Assembly: GCA_947450475.1 (NCBI GenBank)
Contig: CANFVK010000001.1
Span: forward strand, 496,001-560,000
Direction of reading: 5' to 3'
Source of the DNA: Bacteriovoracaceae bacterium
GTDB lineage: Bacteria > Bdellovibrionota > Bacteriovoracia > Bacteriovoracales > Bacteriovoracaceae
Length of the DNA: 64,000 bases
Shown here: in pieces, positions 20,853-30,425 of the stretch
Position numbering within the stretch: the first letter of the stretch is position 1
Layout: every line of letters begins with the position of its first letter
Translations under genes and position numbers: made by a program
Notes under the pieces: generated by a model
Told to the model about the DNA's origin: nothing
The model's database searches: none
Seen by the model: the letters and a program-made list of their open reading frames with translations, nothing else

Positions 20853-22064
20853 ATGCTAAAAAAAAATAATCTTACTTCTGTATTCCTTTTGATAGTGCTT
20901 TTGTTGTTTTTTTCCTGTTCAAGTCATAAAGTTGATCAGCCTGTAAAAAAAGAGGCAACGGCCGAAACAAAGATAGCAATAGCTCCAGAAGAAATACTCC
21001 AAAATCTCGATTTTAAGTTTTCACAAGATCTCAATAAAATTTGGGAAACTTTTTTCAAGGAGGTTTTTACCGATACTAGATCGATTGATTTATTTATTGC
21101 CACAAATCGTAAGATGAAAAATGGAATGATGGGTTGCTCAAATGATCAGCTCGGAGTTGAGGGGGATAATCTCTTAAAGTTAGGTCTTTGTAGGATTAAT
21201 GTGCCTAAAAATCACACGACTGGTGAAATTAATTTTACCAAGGATAATCGCCAATCATCTCATGATTATTTTAAAGTCATAGGCTATAAAAATTTTACTG
21301 AAGAAAAATTCTTTGAAAGTCTAAAAAAATCTAGAAGAATTCCTTTAGTTTTTGTCCATGGCTTTAATGTTCGCTATCAAGAAGCAGTTCTTAGAGCTGC
21401 TCAAATTGCTTATGATTTGAAATACCAAGGACCTGTCGTGCTTTTTTCTTGGCCAGCAGGAGCAGGAGATGGTTTCTTAGATGAAAAACTGATCAACGTA
21501 ACCTATAAAAACAATACTAAAACGGCAGCAGATTCTATCGTTTATTTTAAAAATTTTCTTAGTAGTTTCAAAAAAGCTGATATTAAAATTAATTTGATGG
21601 TTCATTCGATGGGACACCAAGTTGTCATTCCTGCTCTTAATGACTGGGTAAAAGAAAATAGTCAACAGTTGAATCCTGAAAATAAACTTATAAATGAACT
21701 CATTTTAAATGCACCAGATTTTGAAAGCGATAAATTTGTAGAATATGCCGAAAGCCTGAATGCTCTAACCAAAAGAATAACTCTTTATTGTTCATTCAAT
21801 GACAATGCGATGGTTGCATCTGAAGTTTTCAATAAAACTAAAAGGCTTGGAGCTTGTACTCAGGTTGAAAATGTAGATTCTATCAATGTCAGTCAAGTTG
21901 ATGCTCCAACTCTAGGCATTGGAGGATTAGGCCATGGTTATTACTCTTCACGCCCAATTTTGAGTGATGTATTTCAAGTACTTTTAGGCTTAGATGCAGA
22001 AAAAAGATTATTTATAAGAAAAAGTGAACCCAATAGCACAGAGAAATATTTTTTAAGACCTTAG
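20853..22064 (+). CDS. Lipoprotein alpha/beta hydrolase (DUF900 type)
   Basis: A 403-residue putative lipoprotein: the signal peptide ends in a lipobox-like LFFSC with Cys22. The hydrolase domain fits DUF900: an N-terminal DLFIATNRK motif, oxyanion strand LVFVHGFN (about 165-172), then a nucleophile elbow VHSMGH with Ser252, and a His near HGYYS toward the C-terminus. Substrate is unknown; DUF900 proteins are esterase-like. The gene starts 26 bases after marR on the same strand, so it may be read with it. Confidence 0.75.
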   Translation: MLKKNNLTSVFLLIVLLLFFSCSSHKVDQPVKKEATAETKIAIAPEEILQNLDFKFSQDLNKIWETFFKEVFTDTRSIDLFIATNRKMKNGMMGCSNDQLGVEGDNLLKLGLCRINVPKNHTTGEINFTKDNRQSSHDYFKVIGYKNFTEEKFFESLKKSRRIPLVFVHGFNVRYQEAVLRAAQIAYDLKYQGPVVLFSWPAGAGDGFLDEKLINVTYKNNTKTAADSIVYFKNFLSSFKKADIKINLMVHSMGHQVVIPALNDWVKENSQQLNPENKLINELILNAPDFESDKFVEYAESLNALTKRITLYCSFNDNAMVASEVFNKTKRLGACTQVENVDSINVSQVDAPTLGIGGLGHGYYSSRPILSDVFQVLLGLDAEKRLFIRKSEPNSTEKYFLRP

Positions 22065-22070
22065 ATATTT

Positions 22071-22835
22071 TTAGAGTCCTAAACTTTCTCCAAAATTTTT
22101 ACTAATGGAAATGAGGGCACCATTTCCTGAAATATTTGCTTCGTTGGTTTGGTAATGACCAGCGCCGACTAACCAATTTAATTCTTTCCACTCAAAATGA
22201 TATAACCCGTAATAGTTGGTGAATTTTTTATTGATATTAGAAATGTATCCATTGTTTAGGGTAAATCCAAAAAATTGTTGGTTTGATGTTTTATAACCAA
22301 CGATGGCTCCAGTTTGAATAAATCTATGAGTTCCGGCCGGTACCGAGAAATATTCTAACTCTAAAGCAGTTGGTTTAGTCGTTTCTTTGCTTTTGACATC
22401 CCTCCAAAGTGCACTGAAAGAGCCAACCAAATTTTTATACCCTGCTAGTAATTTTACGGAATAATCAGTTCGATCAACGGAACTTAAACATTGATTGCTG
22501 GAGCAATCAAACTCACTGGACTTTATGAATCGGTAAGTTTTAGATTTTTGAACTTCAAAAATTATCGGTGCGATCGGAGCTAGTTTTGCAAAGATTGCCG
22601 CTGTAGGACTGCCGCCAACTTGGGCACCGATACTGCCGTAGCCATATATAGGATTAGACTTATCTTCTTTTCCCCAAAGCAATTTGTCCGCAGCTGCAGT
22701 TGCTAGTAGATTAGTTCCGTAGGGTTTAGTTCGAGAGCTAAGCTCGAGAGAGTAATGGGACTGGGCCATGGCATAGTTAGAAATTAGCATCGTGATGCCA
22801 ATCCATAAGATTCTACTTTGTTTTGTATTTTTCAT
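22071..22835 (-). CDS. Probable outer-membrane barrel protein
   Basis: A 254-residue exported protein with a signal peptide ending AMA (residue 24). The rest alternates polar and hydrophobic residues with many Tyr, Gly and Asn, suggesting an outer-membrane beta-barrel of eight to ten strands (for example LAGYKNLVGSFSALW, AIVGYKTSNQQFFGFTL). One Cys pair (DCSSNQC) may sit in a surface loop. The family was not recognised. It converges with the hydrolase gene across 6 bases. Confidence 0.5.
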   Translation of the reverse strand: MKNTKQSRILWIGITMLISNYAMAQSHYSLELSSRTKPYGTNLLATAAADKLLWGKEDKSNPIYGYGSIGAQVGGSPTAAIFAKLAPIAPIIFEVQKSKTYRFIKSSEFDCSSNQCLSSVDRTDYSVKLLAGYKNLVGSFSALWRDVKSKETTKPTALELEYFSVPAGTHRFIQTGAIVGYKTSNQQFFGFTLNNGYISNINKKFTNYYGLYHFEWKELNWLVGAGHYQTNEANISGNGALISISKNFGESLGL

Positions 22836-22841
22836 ATTTTT

Positions 22842-22847
22842 ATTTTA
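22842..22847 (-). promoter_or_regulatory. -10 element of a probable leaderless promoter
   Basis: On the minus strand TAAAAT ends 6 bases before the ATG of the barrel-protein gene, with TTGTTT 16 bases further upstream as a -35. There is no Shine-Dalgarno, so transcription should start at the start codon. Confidence 0.45.
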
Positions 22848-22974
22848 GTAAATTTATATTTTAAAACAAGTATTCTTTTACAAGATATCTTCAATTGATC
22901 TTTTATATTTTTTAAAAGGCGTCTTTTTGATTAAATTTTTCATAATCTAAATGCTCTTAAAATAAGGGGTTATC

Positions 22975-23736
22975 ATGAATTTAAATTTAAAAGGTAAAGT
23001 GGTTGTTATCACCGGAGCTTCTTCGGGAATTGGTGCAGCATCGGCGTTGGCATTTTCAAGAGAGGGTGCTTCAGTGGTACTGGCCGATAAACTTTCTAAT
23101 AAGGGGGAAGAACTTGTTAGTAAAATTCAATCGGAAGACGGTAAAGCTTACTTTTTAAAATGTGATGTTTTACATGAAGAGGAGATAAAAAATTTAATTG
23201 CTAAAACCGTAGAGCGCTTTGGTCGTCTCGATTGTGCTTTTAACAATGCCGGAATTGAAGGGGAAACTGGAGATACAATTAATTGTAGTACAGAAAATTG
23301 GGATAGGGTGCTCGATACCAATTTAAAAGCGATTTGGCTTTGCATGAAATATCAGTTACCCGAAATGATAAAGGTTGGAGGTGGTACCATTGTAAATTGC
23401 TCGTCTATTGCCGGAGTCGTTGGATTTGCCGGCAGCCCAGCATACACTGCCAGCAAACATGGAGTAATCGGTCTTACCCAATCAGCGGCTTTAGAATTCG
23501 CAACAAAAAATATAAGAATTAATGCTATTTGCCCAGGAGTGATCGAAACCCCAATGATCGATCGTTACACTCATGGAGAAAGCGAAAAAATAAAATCACT
23601 TATTTCAGCTGAGCCTATGGCCAGAATGGGTACTGCCGCCGAGATTGCCCAAGCTGCGCTTTGGCTATGCAGTAGCTCTTCCTCTTTTGTGACTGGACAT
23701 CCATTAGTGGTTGATGGTGGCTGGGTTGCTCAGTAG
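22975..23736 (+). CDS. Short-chain dehydrogenase/reductase
   Basis: A 253-residue classical SDR. The cofactor site is TGASSGIG (13-20), followed by the NNAG motif (90-93) and the catalytic triad of Ser143/144, Tyr157 and Lys161 (YTASK). Asp38 after the second strand favours NAD(H). The C-terminal part has the usual PGVIETPM and ends with VVDGGW. The closest general type is the glucose 1-dehydrogenase/3-oxoacyl-ACP reductase-like group, but the substrate is unknown. AGGGG lies 5-6 bases before the ATG. It is transcribed alone or with the kinase gene 66 bases downstream. Confidence 0.88.
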   Translation: MNLNLKGKVVVITGASSGIGAASALAFSREGASVVLADKLSNKGEELVSKIQSEDGKAYFLKCDVLHEEEIKNLIAKTVERFGRLDCAFNNAGIEGETGDTINCSTENWDRVLDTNLKAIWLCMKYQLPEMIKVGGGTIVNCSSIAGVVGFAGSPAYTASKHGVIGLTQSAALEFATKNIRINAICPGVIETPMIDRYTHGESEKIKSLISAEPMARMGTAAEIAQAALWLCSSSSSFVTGHPLVVDGGWVAQ

Positions 23737-23802
23737 TATCAATAAAAATTAATATTAAACTTGGTTATTATTTTTGTAATAGGTGTTAATCTTAAAATAT
23801 TA

Positions 23803-25299
23803 ATGCCTATGATAAATAAATCTAAGATTGCCATAGATTACAATTATATTTTTGATTCAATTTTACATTGCTCAATTGATGCTATCGGAGTTTTCGATTC
23901 AGAATTCAACATTATTTCTTTCAACCCAAGTTTTAAGGCCGGAGTTCTTGAACTCTACGGGGTGCAAGTTTTTTCAGGCATCTCATTAGAGCAATTGGTT
24001 TCGGGTAAAAATATAGCCTACGATTCAATTTTTACATTTTGGTCGAGGGTCTTAAATGGGGAAAGGTTCACTGCGCGATCCAAGATTGGACTTATTCAAT
24101 ATAAGAGAAAAATTTTTGACATAAATTTTGCACCAATTAGGAACCAAGAAAAAAAAATTATTGGTGGATCACTTATCGTAAAAGAGTATGTAAAAAGTGT
24201 TGACCAAAAGCGTGTTGAGCACATGATTGATAATTCTCCAGTTATGATGTGGATTTCAGAAATTGATCAAACCTGCTCATATTTAAGCAAGCAGTGGTAT
24301 GAGTTTACGGGGAAAAAAAATAACAATGGGTTGGGATTTGGATGGTTAGATTCAGTTCATCCTGAAGATCGAGATAGCTTTAGAGTTGTCTTTGATTGGG
24401 CAACCAAAAACAAATGCCAATACTCAACGGATTATCGCATAAGGCGCGCCGATGGCCAATATCGATGGTGTCTAGACTCGGGCAATCCACGTTTCAACGA
24501 TTTTGGAGAATTTACTGGATTCATTGGTTATGTCATGGATGTGCATGAAAGAAAAATTGCAGAGGATAAACTTCTTGAACTAAATCTTCAACTCACTGAT
24601 GCTCTCAGTGCTCGTGATGAATTTCTCTCAATTGCCTCACATGAACTTAAAACTCCTTTAACATCACTTAAATTGCAAGCTCAAATTATGCAAAGGGCCA
24701 TTGCCAGAAATGATCCGAATGCTTTTTCTGCTGAAAGAATTAAAACACTCGTTCAACAAGCTGAGAAACAAACCAATCGTTTAACTCGGTTGGTGGAGGA
24801 TATGCTCGATATTTCAAGAATTAGAACGGGAAGACTAACTATTAAAAAAGACAACGTCGATTTTTGTGACCTAATAGCTGACATTGTCGAACGCTTAGGT
24901 GATCTTTATGACAAAAAAAATATCATAAATATACAATTTCATCAAAGACCCATTATCGGAAATTGGGATCGCTTCCGACTAGAACAGGTTATTGTAAATC
25001 TTATTTCCAATGCTTTTAAGTATGGTCAAAATAGCCTTGTGGAAGTTGATGTTAGTATAGTTGAAAAATCAGTATTACTAAAAGTAAAAGATTGTGGTGT
25101 TGGAATTTCTAAAGACAAGATCAGTAAAATATTTGAAAAATTTGAAAGAGGTGATCTGTCTTCGCTTGATATTAGCGGAATGGGGCTTGGACTTTTTATA
25201 TCAAAACAAATTATTAAAGCTCATTTTGGAAAAATTTGGGTCGAATCTATCCCTGGAAATGTAACCACTTTCTTTGTTGAATTGCCCTTAAGTGCCTGA
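23803..25299 (+). CDS. Soluble PAS-domain sensor histidine kinase
   Basis: About 498 residues with no membrane helix. It has an N-terminal PAS-like domain (about residues 10-115), a second clear PAS/PAC domain (about 140-250, with VHPEDRDSF and DYRIRRADGQYRW), a HisKA dimerisation domain with phospho-acceptor His280 (SHELKTPLT) and a HATPase domain with N, G1 and G2 boxes (NLISNAFKYG, VKDCGVGIS, GMGLGLFISKQII). It must sense a cytosolic signal. No response regulator is adjacent. The start is uncertain: no ribosome binding site stands at any candidate; I chose the first ATG. Confidence 0.85.
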   Translation: MPMINKSKIAIDYNYIFDSILHCSIDAIGVFDSEFNIISFNPSFKAGVLELYGVQVFSGISLEQLVSGKNIAYDSIFTFWSRVLNGERFTARSKIGLIQYKRKIFDINFAPIRNQEKKIIGGSLIVKEYVKSVDQKRVEHMIDNSPVMMWISEIDQTCSYLSKQWYEFTGKKNNNGLGFGWLDSVHPEDRDSFRVVFDWATKNKCQYSTDYRIRRADGQYRWCLDSGNPRFNDFGEFTGFIGYVMDVHERKIAEDKLLELNLQLTDALSARDEFLSIASHELKTPLTSLKLQAQIMQRAIARNDPNAFSAERIKTLVQQAEKQTNRLTRLVEDMLDISRIRTGRLTIKKDNVDFCDLIADIVERLGDLYDKKNIINIQFHQRPIIGNWDRFRLEQVIVNLISNAFKYGQNSLVEVDVSIVEKSVLLKVKDCGVGISKDKISKIFEKFERGDLSSLDISGMGLGLFISKQIIKAHFGKIWVESIPGNVTTFFVELPLSA

Positions 25300-25307
25300 T
25301 AAAGCTT

Positions 25308-25324
25308 GATAGATTTTTTCTATC
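25308..25324. promoter_or_regulatory. OxyR-like palindrome upstream of ahpC
   Basis: GATAGATTTTTTCTATC matches the katG site at 15 of 17 positions and contains ATAG-N7-CTAT. It ends 96 bases before the ahpC ATG. A second inverted repeat follows immediately (ATCGATTT-N7-AAATCGAT, 25322-25344), which may extend the binding region. Confidence 0.6.
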
Positions 25325-25420
25325 GATTTAAAATAAAAATCGATTATCTAATTGTGAACATACTCCGTAGAATGAACTTTAAAGAGATATCTTTATTAAA
25401 TATTCATTTAAGGAGTTTTT

Positions 25421-25990
25421 ATGACAGCAACATTAATCAATTCAAAATTAACTGACTTCAAAGTTCAAGCCTACCACGCAGGAGCTTTCAAAACAGTGAC
25501 TCAAAATGATCTTGTCGGGAAGTGGTCAATATTCTTTTTTTATCCTGCAGATTTTACTTTTGTATGTCCTACAGAACTAGGAGACATGGCCGATAAGTAT
25601 GAAACCTTCCAAAAAATGGGAGTAGAAGTATATTCTGTAAGTACAGATACGCATTTTGTCCACAAGGCATGGCATGACACTTCTGAAACCATTAAAAAAA
25701 TTAAATACCCAATGCTTGCTGATCCGACTGGACACCTTTCAAAAGCTTTTGGTGTCTATATTGAAGAAGAAGGACTCGCCTACCGAGGCACATTTCTTGT
25801 CAATCCAGAAGGAAAAATAAAACTAGCTGAAGTCAATGATAACGGTATTGGAAGAAATGCGGATGAGTTATTGCGAAAAGTTCAAGCAGCTCAATTTGTA
25901 GCAAATCATCCCAATGAAGTTTGTCCAGCGAAATGGAAGCCAGGAAGTGAGACTCTGAAGCCTGGTCTTGATCTTATTGGAAAAATATAA
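25421..25990 (+). CDS. ahpC: Alkyl hydroperoxide reductase subunit C (peroxiredoxin)
   Basis: A 189-residue typical 2-Cys peroxiredoxin. The peroxidatic Cys49 is in FVCPTE and the resolving Cys168 in VCPAKW near the C-terminus; Thr46 is also in place (DFTFVC). Length and order match bacterial AhpC. It reduces hydrogen peroxide and organic peroxides and is regenerated by AhpF, coded 22 bases downstream. AAGGAG precedes the ATG. The palindrome at 25308-25324 suggests peroxide-responsive control shared with katG. Confidence 0.97.
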   Translation: MTATLINSKLTDFKVQAYHAGAFKTVTQNDLVGKWSIFFFYPADFTFVCPTELGDMADKYETFQKMGVEVYSVSTDTHFVHKAWHDTSETIKKIKYPMLADPTGHLSKAFGVYIEEEGLAYRGTFLVNPEGKIKLAEVNDNGIGRNADELLRKVQAAQFVANHPNEVCPAKWKPGSETLKPGLDLIGKI

Positions 25991-26012
25991 TTAATAAAAT
26001 GATGAGGGAGTT

Positions 26013-27563
26013 ATGCTAGATAGTCATATTGTTGAACAGTTAAAAACCGTATTTGCAAAGTTAGAAAATATTATTGAGTTGGTATATTGCGATTGCGAGC
26101 ACGAAGACCAGCAAAATTTAATAGATCTATTGAAATCGGTTGAATCAACATCTGATAAGTTGATAGTGCGAGCTTCATCAATTTCTAGCAGGACTCCTTC
26201 GTTTCATCTTGAGTATAATGGTGCATTCAATGGAGTTTCCTTCAAAGGTATACCCAACGGCCATGAATTTACCTCTTTGATCCTGGCAATACTCCACAGT
26301 GATGGTAAAGGAAAATTTCCAGATGATATGATTATCGATCGCATAAAAAAGTTAAAGGGACCCATTAAATTAAGAACGTTTATTTCGTTGTCCTGTGAGA
26401 ATTGTCCAGAAGTGATTCAATCCCTAAATTTAATGGCGATAATTCATGGAAATTTTCATCATGAAATGATTGATGGTGCCTATGTTCAGGATGAATTAGC
26501 CTCATTGGGAGTACAAGGCGTTCCAAGCGTGATGCAAGAAAATACTTTGTTGAGTTCTGGAAAAATTCAATTCATAGACCTACTAACAAAGCTTGAATCT
26601 AGCTTTGGAATTGAGGAGGCTACAAATTTAAAATCTGCAGATTTAGGCTTCTATGATGTTGTCGTCATTGGTGGAGGCCCAGCTGGTGCCTCTGCCGCCA
26701 TCTATAGTGCGAGAAAAGGATCATCAACTCTGTTATTGTCCGAACGATTCGGAGGCCAAGTCCAAGACACTAAAGGTATCGAAAATCTCATTTCTGTAAA
26801 ATACACTGAGGGTCCTCAGCTTGCAGCTCAACTGATGCAACATATTGCAGAGTATCCTGTCAAAGTTTTAGAGCACCGAAGGGTCTTAAGCATTTCCAAA
26901 GATCAAATCAAAAAAATTGTTCTTGAAAGCGGTGAAATAATTAAGGCTAAATCAGTTATTATTACAACCGGAGCAAAATGGAGAGAGTTAGGAATACTTG
27001 GAGAAAAAGAATACATCGGTCGAGGTGTAGCTTTTTGTCCTCACTGCGATGGGCCCTACTATAAGGGAAAAAATATTGCAGTTGTTGGAGGTGGCAATTC
27101 AGGAGTGGAGGCGGCAATTGATTTAGCTGGCATCGTCAATTCGGTATTTCTTTTTGAGTTTCAGGATCAACTAAAGGCCGATAAGTTTTTGGTTGATAAA
27201 CTAAATTCAATTCCGAATGTTACTGTCATTACAAATGCAAAAACTCAAAAGGTTATTGGAAATGGTCAAAAAGTTATCGGAATTGAATACGTAGACCGAA
27301 AAACAGATCAAGTTTTTACTCAGGATCTCGACGGCATTTTTGTTCAAATTGGTCTGCTGCCCAATAGCCAATTTGTCAAAGAGACAGTTGAACTTACCAA
27401 GAGCGGGGAGATTGTCATTGACAACAAAGGAAGAACTTCTGTGCCTGGAATTTATGCGGCCGGAGATGTAACAACCGTTCCCTTTAAACAAATTATTATT
27501 GCTATGGGGGAAGGAGCTAAGGCTGCACTTTCTGCTTTTGAAGATCAGATGTACCAAGTTTAA
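26013..27563 (+). CDS. ahpF: Alkyl hydroperoxide reductase subunit F
   Basis: A 516-residue flavoprotein disulfide reductase that passes electrons from NADH to AhpC. The N-terminal tandem thioredoxin-fold domain carries the redox pair Cys128/Cys131 (SCENCPEV). The FAD motif VVIGGGPAGASAA is at about 217-229, the active-site pair Cys342/Cys345 is in FCPHCDGP, the NAD(P) motif is VVGGGNSG, and the second FAD motif GIYAAGDV is near the end. Full family length, forming an operon with ahpC. Confidence 0.97.
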   Translation: MLDSHIVEQLKTVFAKLENIIELVYCDCEHEDQQNLIDLLKSVESTSDKLIVRASSISSRTPSFHLEYNGAFNGVSFKGIPNGHEFTSLILAILHSDGKGKFPDDMIIDRIKKLKGPIKLRTFISLSCENCPEVIQSLNLMAIIHGNFHHEMIDGAYVQDELASLGVQGVPSVMQENTLLSSGKIQFIDLLTKLESSFGIEEATNLKSADLGFYDVVVIGGGPAGASAAIYSARKGSSTLLLSERFGGQVQDTKGIENLISVKYTEGPQLAAQLMQHIAEYPVKVLEHRRVLSISKDQIKKIVLESGEIIKAKSVIITTGAKWRELGILGEKEYIGRGVAFCPHCDGPYYKGKNIAVVGGGNSGVEAAIDLAGIVNSVFLFEFQDQLKADKFLVDKLNSIPNVTVITNAKTQKVIGNGQKVIGIEYVDRKTDQVFTQDLDGIFVQIGLLPNSQFVKETVELTKSGEIVIDNKGRTSVPGIYAAGDVTTVPFKQIIIAMGEGAKAALSAFEDQMYQV

Positions 27564-27566
27564 TCT

Positions 27567-29204
27567 TTAAATAAGTTGATTTATGATATTTTCATTCTCT
27601 ACCCAATTTTTTACTTTTCCAACCATCGAAAGATGAGGAATGTGCACCGGTGACAAATTGCTGACGGCTGGCCCTTCTAGCACAGTTCCATAACAATTAA
27701 AGCGTGATCCATGGCAGGGACAGTCCCAAGATTTTTCCGCTTGATTCCATCGTACTAATCCTCCAAGATGCGGACATATTGCTGAATGCAATGTTAAATG
27801 ACCATGTTGATCTCTGTGACCTGCTATGATTTGTAAACCATCACGATAAACTTTTCCGCTGTTGTTTTCTAGATCCTCAATTTCGCTAATATGATTTTCA
27901 ATAAAATAATCTTTATATTGAGCTAAGACATTGGCATTTTCTTTTATAAAGTGACCCGCTAATTTTAAATTTAAACGGGAGGGATCATAAATGGCTTCAT
28001 TGGGGTTAGGCTTTCCCACAATCTGGTCATGAATAAGTTGTGCTCCCAGCGTTGCATAAGTCATTCCGTTACCACCAAAGCCAGTAAGGATGAATACATT
28101 ATCGTGGTCGTTTGGATTTTTTCCAATATAGGCAAGTCCATCTATTGTTTCCAAAATATTTCCAGACCACTTACTTATTATTTTTCCGGCATTGGGAAAA
28201 TTTTTTCGGCTCCAGTTTTCAAGTAGAGTATAACAGTGTTCAGGGTGATCATTTTGACCTGTCTTATGATCTTCACCGCCAATGAACAACAGATCTGAAG
28301 ATGCGGTATAACCTTTTACGATTCGAGCGTAATGATAAGGAAAATGGCTATCCCAAAAAAGCATTTTGTGTAAACTATTTTTTGGAATTTCGAAACTTAT
28401 GACATAGGTTCGATAGGATGATTGTTTAGAGTGAACCGAGAATAAATCATTTATGGGTGTATTTGAGGCAACGATAATGGCTTGGCAATTAACTCGGTTT
28501 CCATTGGAAAGAGTTACATGAGCATCTTTACCACCGAAGACCTCACTTATGTGGCTGTGGCCATAGATCTCACCACCATTTCTTTTGATGCAATTAGATA
28601 GTGCTCTCATGTATTTTAGCGGATTAATCTGTCGTTGATCAGGATAGCATATGGCAGGTCCAGATACCCCCTGAAGCAATGGAATTTTGTCAGTAATAGA
28701 GCAATCGAGAAAACCAAATCGAAGTAAAACCTCCAGTTCTTGATTTAAATAATCGTAACTTTTTTCTCTAAGACTTTTTAGCGGTTCTTTGGATAAATCA
28801 TCTGGTGAGGCAGTAAAATAACCATTAACTTTTTCGCTATCACATTCGATTTTTTCTGCTTTGATAATTAAGTCAAGTTGTCTTATTGCCTCGAGATGGC
28901 TTGTGGCAGCAGCTTTACATTTTTTATCACCATGAATTTTCTCTAAATCACAATACCTTTTATCAAGTGCAAAAGTCACTTGAGCTGTAGAGCGTCCCGA
29001 TTGACCGCTTCCAATTTCATGAGTTTCAACAAGGCACACTTTTCGACCAGATTGAGAAAGTAAGTACGCCGTTGTTAACCCTGCAATTCCTCCTCCAATA
29101 ATGCAAATATCAGTATCAATATTTTTATTTAAATGAGTTTGATTTTTCAATATGGCAGTTTTAGTCCAATAAGATTCGCTACCGTTTTGATGAAAAAGAT
29201 TCAT
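27567..29204 (-). CDS. FAD-dependent oxidoreductase with C-terminal Rieske domain
   Basis: About 545 residues in two parts. Residues 30-400 form a DAO-type flavoprotein (dinucleotide motif IIGGGIAGL with Gly37-39; NVFILTGFGGNGMTYA near 390). Residues 450-545 form a Rieske [2Fe-2S] domain with Cys477-x-His479 and Cys495-x2-His498 (CPHLGG and CPCHGS). Such fused enzymes are widespread but the substrate is not established. I set the start at 29204: this ATG overlaps the previous stop (ATGA) and has AGGA 7 bases upstream, while the open frame extends 28 codons further. It converges with ahpF across 3 bases. Confidence 0.88.
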   Translation of the reverse strand: MNLFHQNGSESYWTKTAILKNQTHLNKNIDTDICIIGGGIAGLTTAYLLSQSGRKVCLVETHEIGSGQSGRSTAQVTFALDKRYCDLEKIHGDKKCKAAATSHLEAIRQLDLIIKAEKIECDSEKVNGYFTASPDDLSKEPLKSLREKSYDYLNQELEVLLRFGFLDCSITDKIPLLQGVSGPAICYPDQRQINPLKYMRALSNCIKRNGGEIYGHSHISEVFGGKDAHVTLSNGNRVNCQAIIVASNTPINDLFSVHSKQSSYRTYVISFEIPKNSLHKMLFWDSHFPYHYARIVKGYTASSDLLFIGGEDHKTGQNDHPEHCYTLLENWSRKNFPNAGKIISKWSGNILETIDGLAYIGKNPNDHDNVFILTGFGGNGMTYATLGAQLIHDQIVGKPNPNEAIYDPSRLNLKLAGHFIKENANVLAQYKDYFIENHISEIEDLENNSGKVYRDGLQIIAGHRDQHGHLTLHSAICPHLGGLVRWNQAEKSWDCPCHGSRFNCYGTVLEGPAVSNLSPVHIPHLSMVGKVKNWVENENIINQLI

Positions 29205-29452
29205 ACTAGATTCCTTTTGTGATGAAAGTACATTACAGGAATCATCAAAAAGATCGAGCCAATAAAAGCGCAAGCAACTTTTCCCCATTCAGTATGCAAT
29301 GGGATTTTCAACCAATGATAAATGCCACTAGCTATAAAGGCTCCGATTATTGCAACAATGGTATTTAAAAAATATATTTTGCTATCTCCAAAAATATATT
29401 GGCATATATAAACTGCACTTAGCGCTACTGCGAGTTCGATTAAATAATTCAT
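29201..29452 (-). CDS. Small three-helix membrane protein
   Basis: An 83-residue inner-membrane protein with three hydrophobic helices (about 5-20, 30-45, 58-75). Size and glycine-containing helices resemble the YeaQ/GlsB-type stress-associated membrane proteins, but the match is loose. Its stop overlaps the start of the Rieske-tailed oxidoreductase by 4 bases, so the two are translationally coupled and the protein may anchor or feed electrons to that enzyme; this is inference from position. Confidence 0.6.
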   Translation of the reverse strand: MNYLIELAVALSAVYICQYIFGDSKIYFLNTIVAIIGAFIASGIYHWLKIPLHTEWGKVACAFIGSIFLMIPVMYFHHKRNLV

Positions 29453-29599
29453 ATCCCCCCCTTAACTTCTTCTTAGACATTGCCTAAAATTTAAAAAAGT
29501 GAAAAATATATTTTGAACATACTTCAGATAGCAAATTCAGTTGTCTTCTTTGTTGGACCAATCCATAATTTATGAATGAATAAAGAATATTAAAAAGGC

Positions 29600-30424
29600 T
29601 TGGTAAAAAGTTTGGTCAAGTTAACTAAGAAATTTTCTATATTACTCAAGATTTTAGGATTTTTCTTCGGGTTCACTTTCCTAATGGTTTTTCTTTATCG
29701 ATTTGTTCCAGTTCCTTATACACCTCTAATGTTTTGGAAAAGCACAACATCTTTTTTTAATCAGAAAAACATTGGTATTGAAAAACGATGGGTACCGATT
29801 GAACAAATTGCTAAGACAATGCAAAATGCAGTCATCAGGGCGGAGGATGATAAGTTTTTCCACCATCATGGTTTTGATTTTGATGCGATTGAAAAAGCGG
29901 TTAAGTACAACAAGACTCATAAAAAACAAAAGGGTGCCAGTACCATTTCTCAGCAAACAGCGAAAAATGTTTTTTTATGGCCTTCTCGAAATTGGTTAAG
30001 AAAGGGAATGGAGGTCTATTTTACAATCTTAATTGAAATTTTCTGGAGCAAAGAAAGAATTTTAGAAGTTTATCTCAATGTCATTGAGCTCGGTCCAGGA
30101 GTATATGGAGTAGAAGCCGCTTCTCAGAAGTATTTTCATAAAAAAGCTAAGGCTCTAAGTAAGTCACAAGCTTCATTGATTGCTGCCGTTTTGCCCAACC
30201 CAATCAAACTTAAAATAGATAAACCCTCTGCCTATGTGTTACGGCGTCAATCAAAAATAATGGGACGAAGTTCTCAGGAAGCAACTTCTGATTCAGTTGG
30301 TACTAAAAATGAATTAAAAAGTCAGGACAGTTCTAAAGATTTCTTTGATATAAAATTTGATGAAGAAGATGTTGAAATGGGAGCAGGAGATGATGAAAAT
30401 TCTTCAACTCCTGCCACCGAATAA
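29600..30424 (+). CDS. mtgA: Monofunctional peptidoglycan glycosyltransferase
   Basis: A 274-residue inner-membrane enzyme that polymerises lipid II. After one anchor helix (about 14-34) comes a GT51 domain with its motifs: RAEDDKFFHHHGFD with catalytic Glu82, GASTISQQTAKN, and the RILEVYLNVIELGPGVYGVE block. No transpeptidase domain follows. Beyond about residue 215 there is an unusual 55-60-residue acidic, Ser-rich tail (FDEEDVEMGAGDDE) not found in typical MtgA. The start is a TTG (29600 or 29612); neither has an ideal ribosome binding site, so the exact N-terminus is unsure. Confidence 0.9.
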   Translation: MVKSLVKLTKKFSILLKILGFFFGFTFLMVFLYRFVPVPYTPLMFWKSTTSFFNQKNIGIEKRWVPIEQIAKTMQNAVIRAEDDKFFHHHGFDFDAIEKAVKYNKTHKKQKGASTISQQTAKNVFLWPSRNWLRKGMEVYFTILIEIFWSKERILEVYLNVIELGPGVYGVEAASQKYFHKKAKALSKSQASLIAAVLPNPIKLKIDKPSAYVLRRQSKIMGRSSQEATSDSVGTKNELKSQDSSKDFFDIKFDEEDVEMGAGDDENSSTPATE

Positions 30425-30425
30425 A

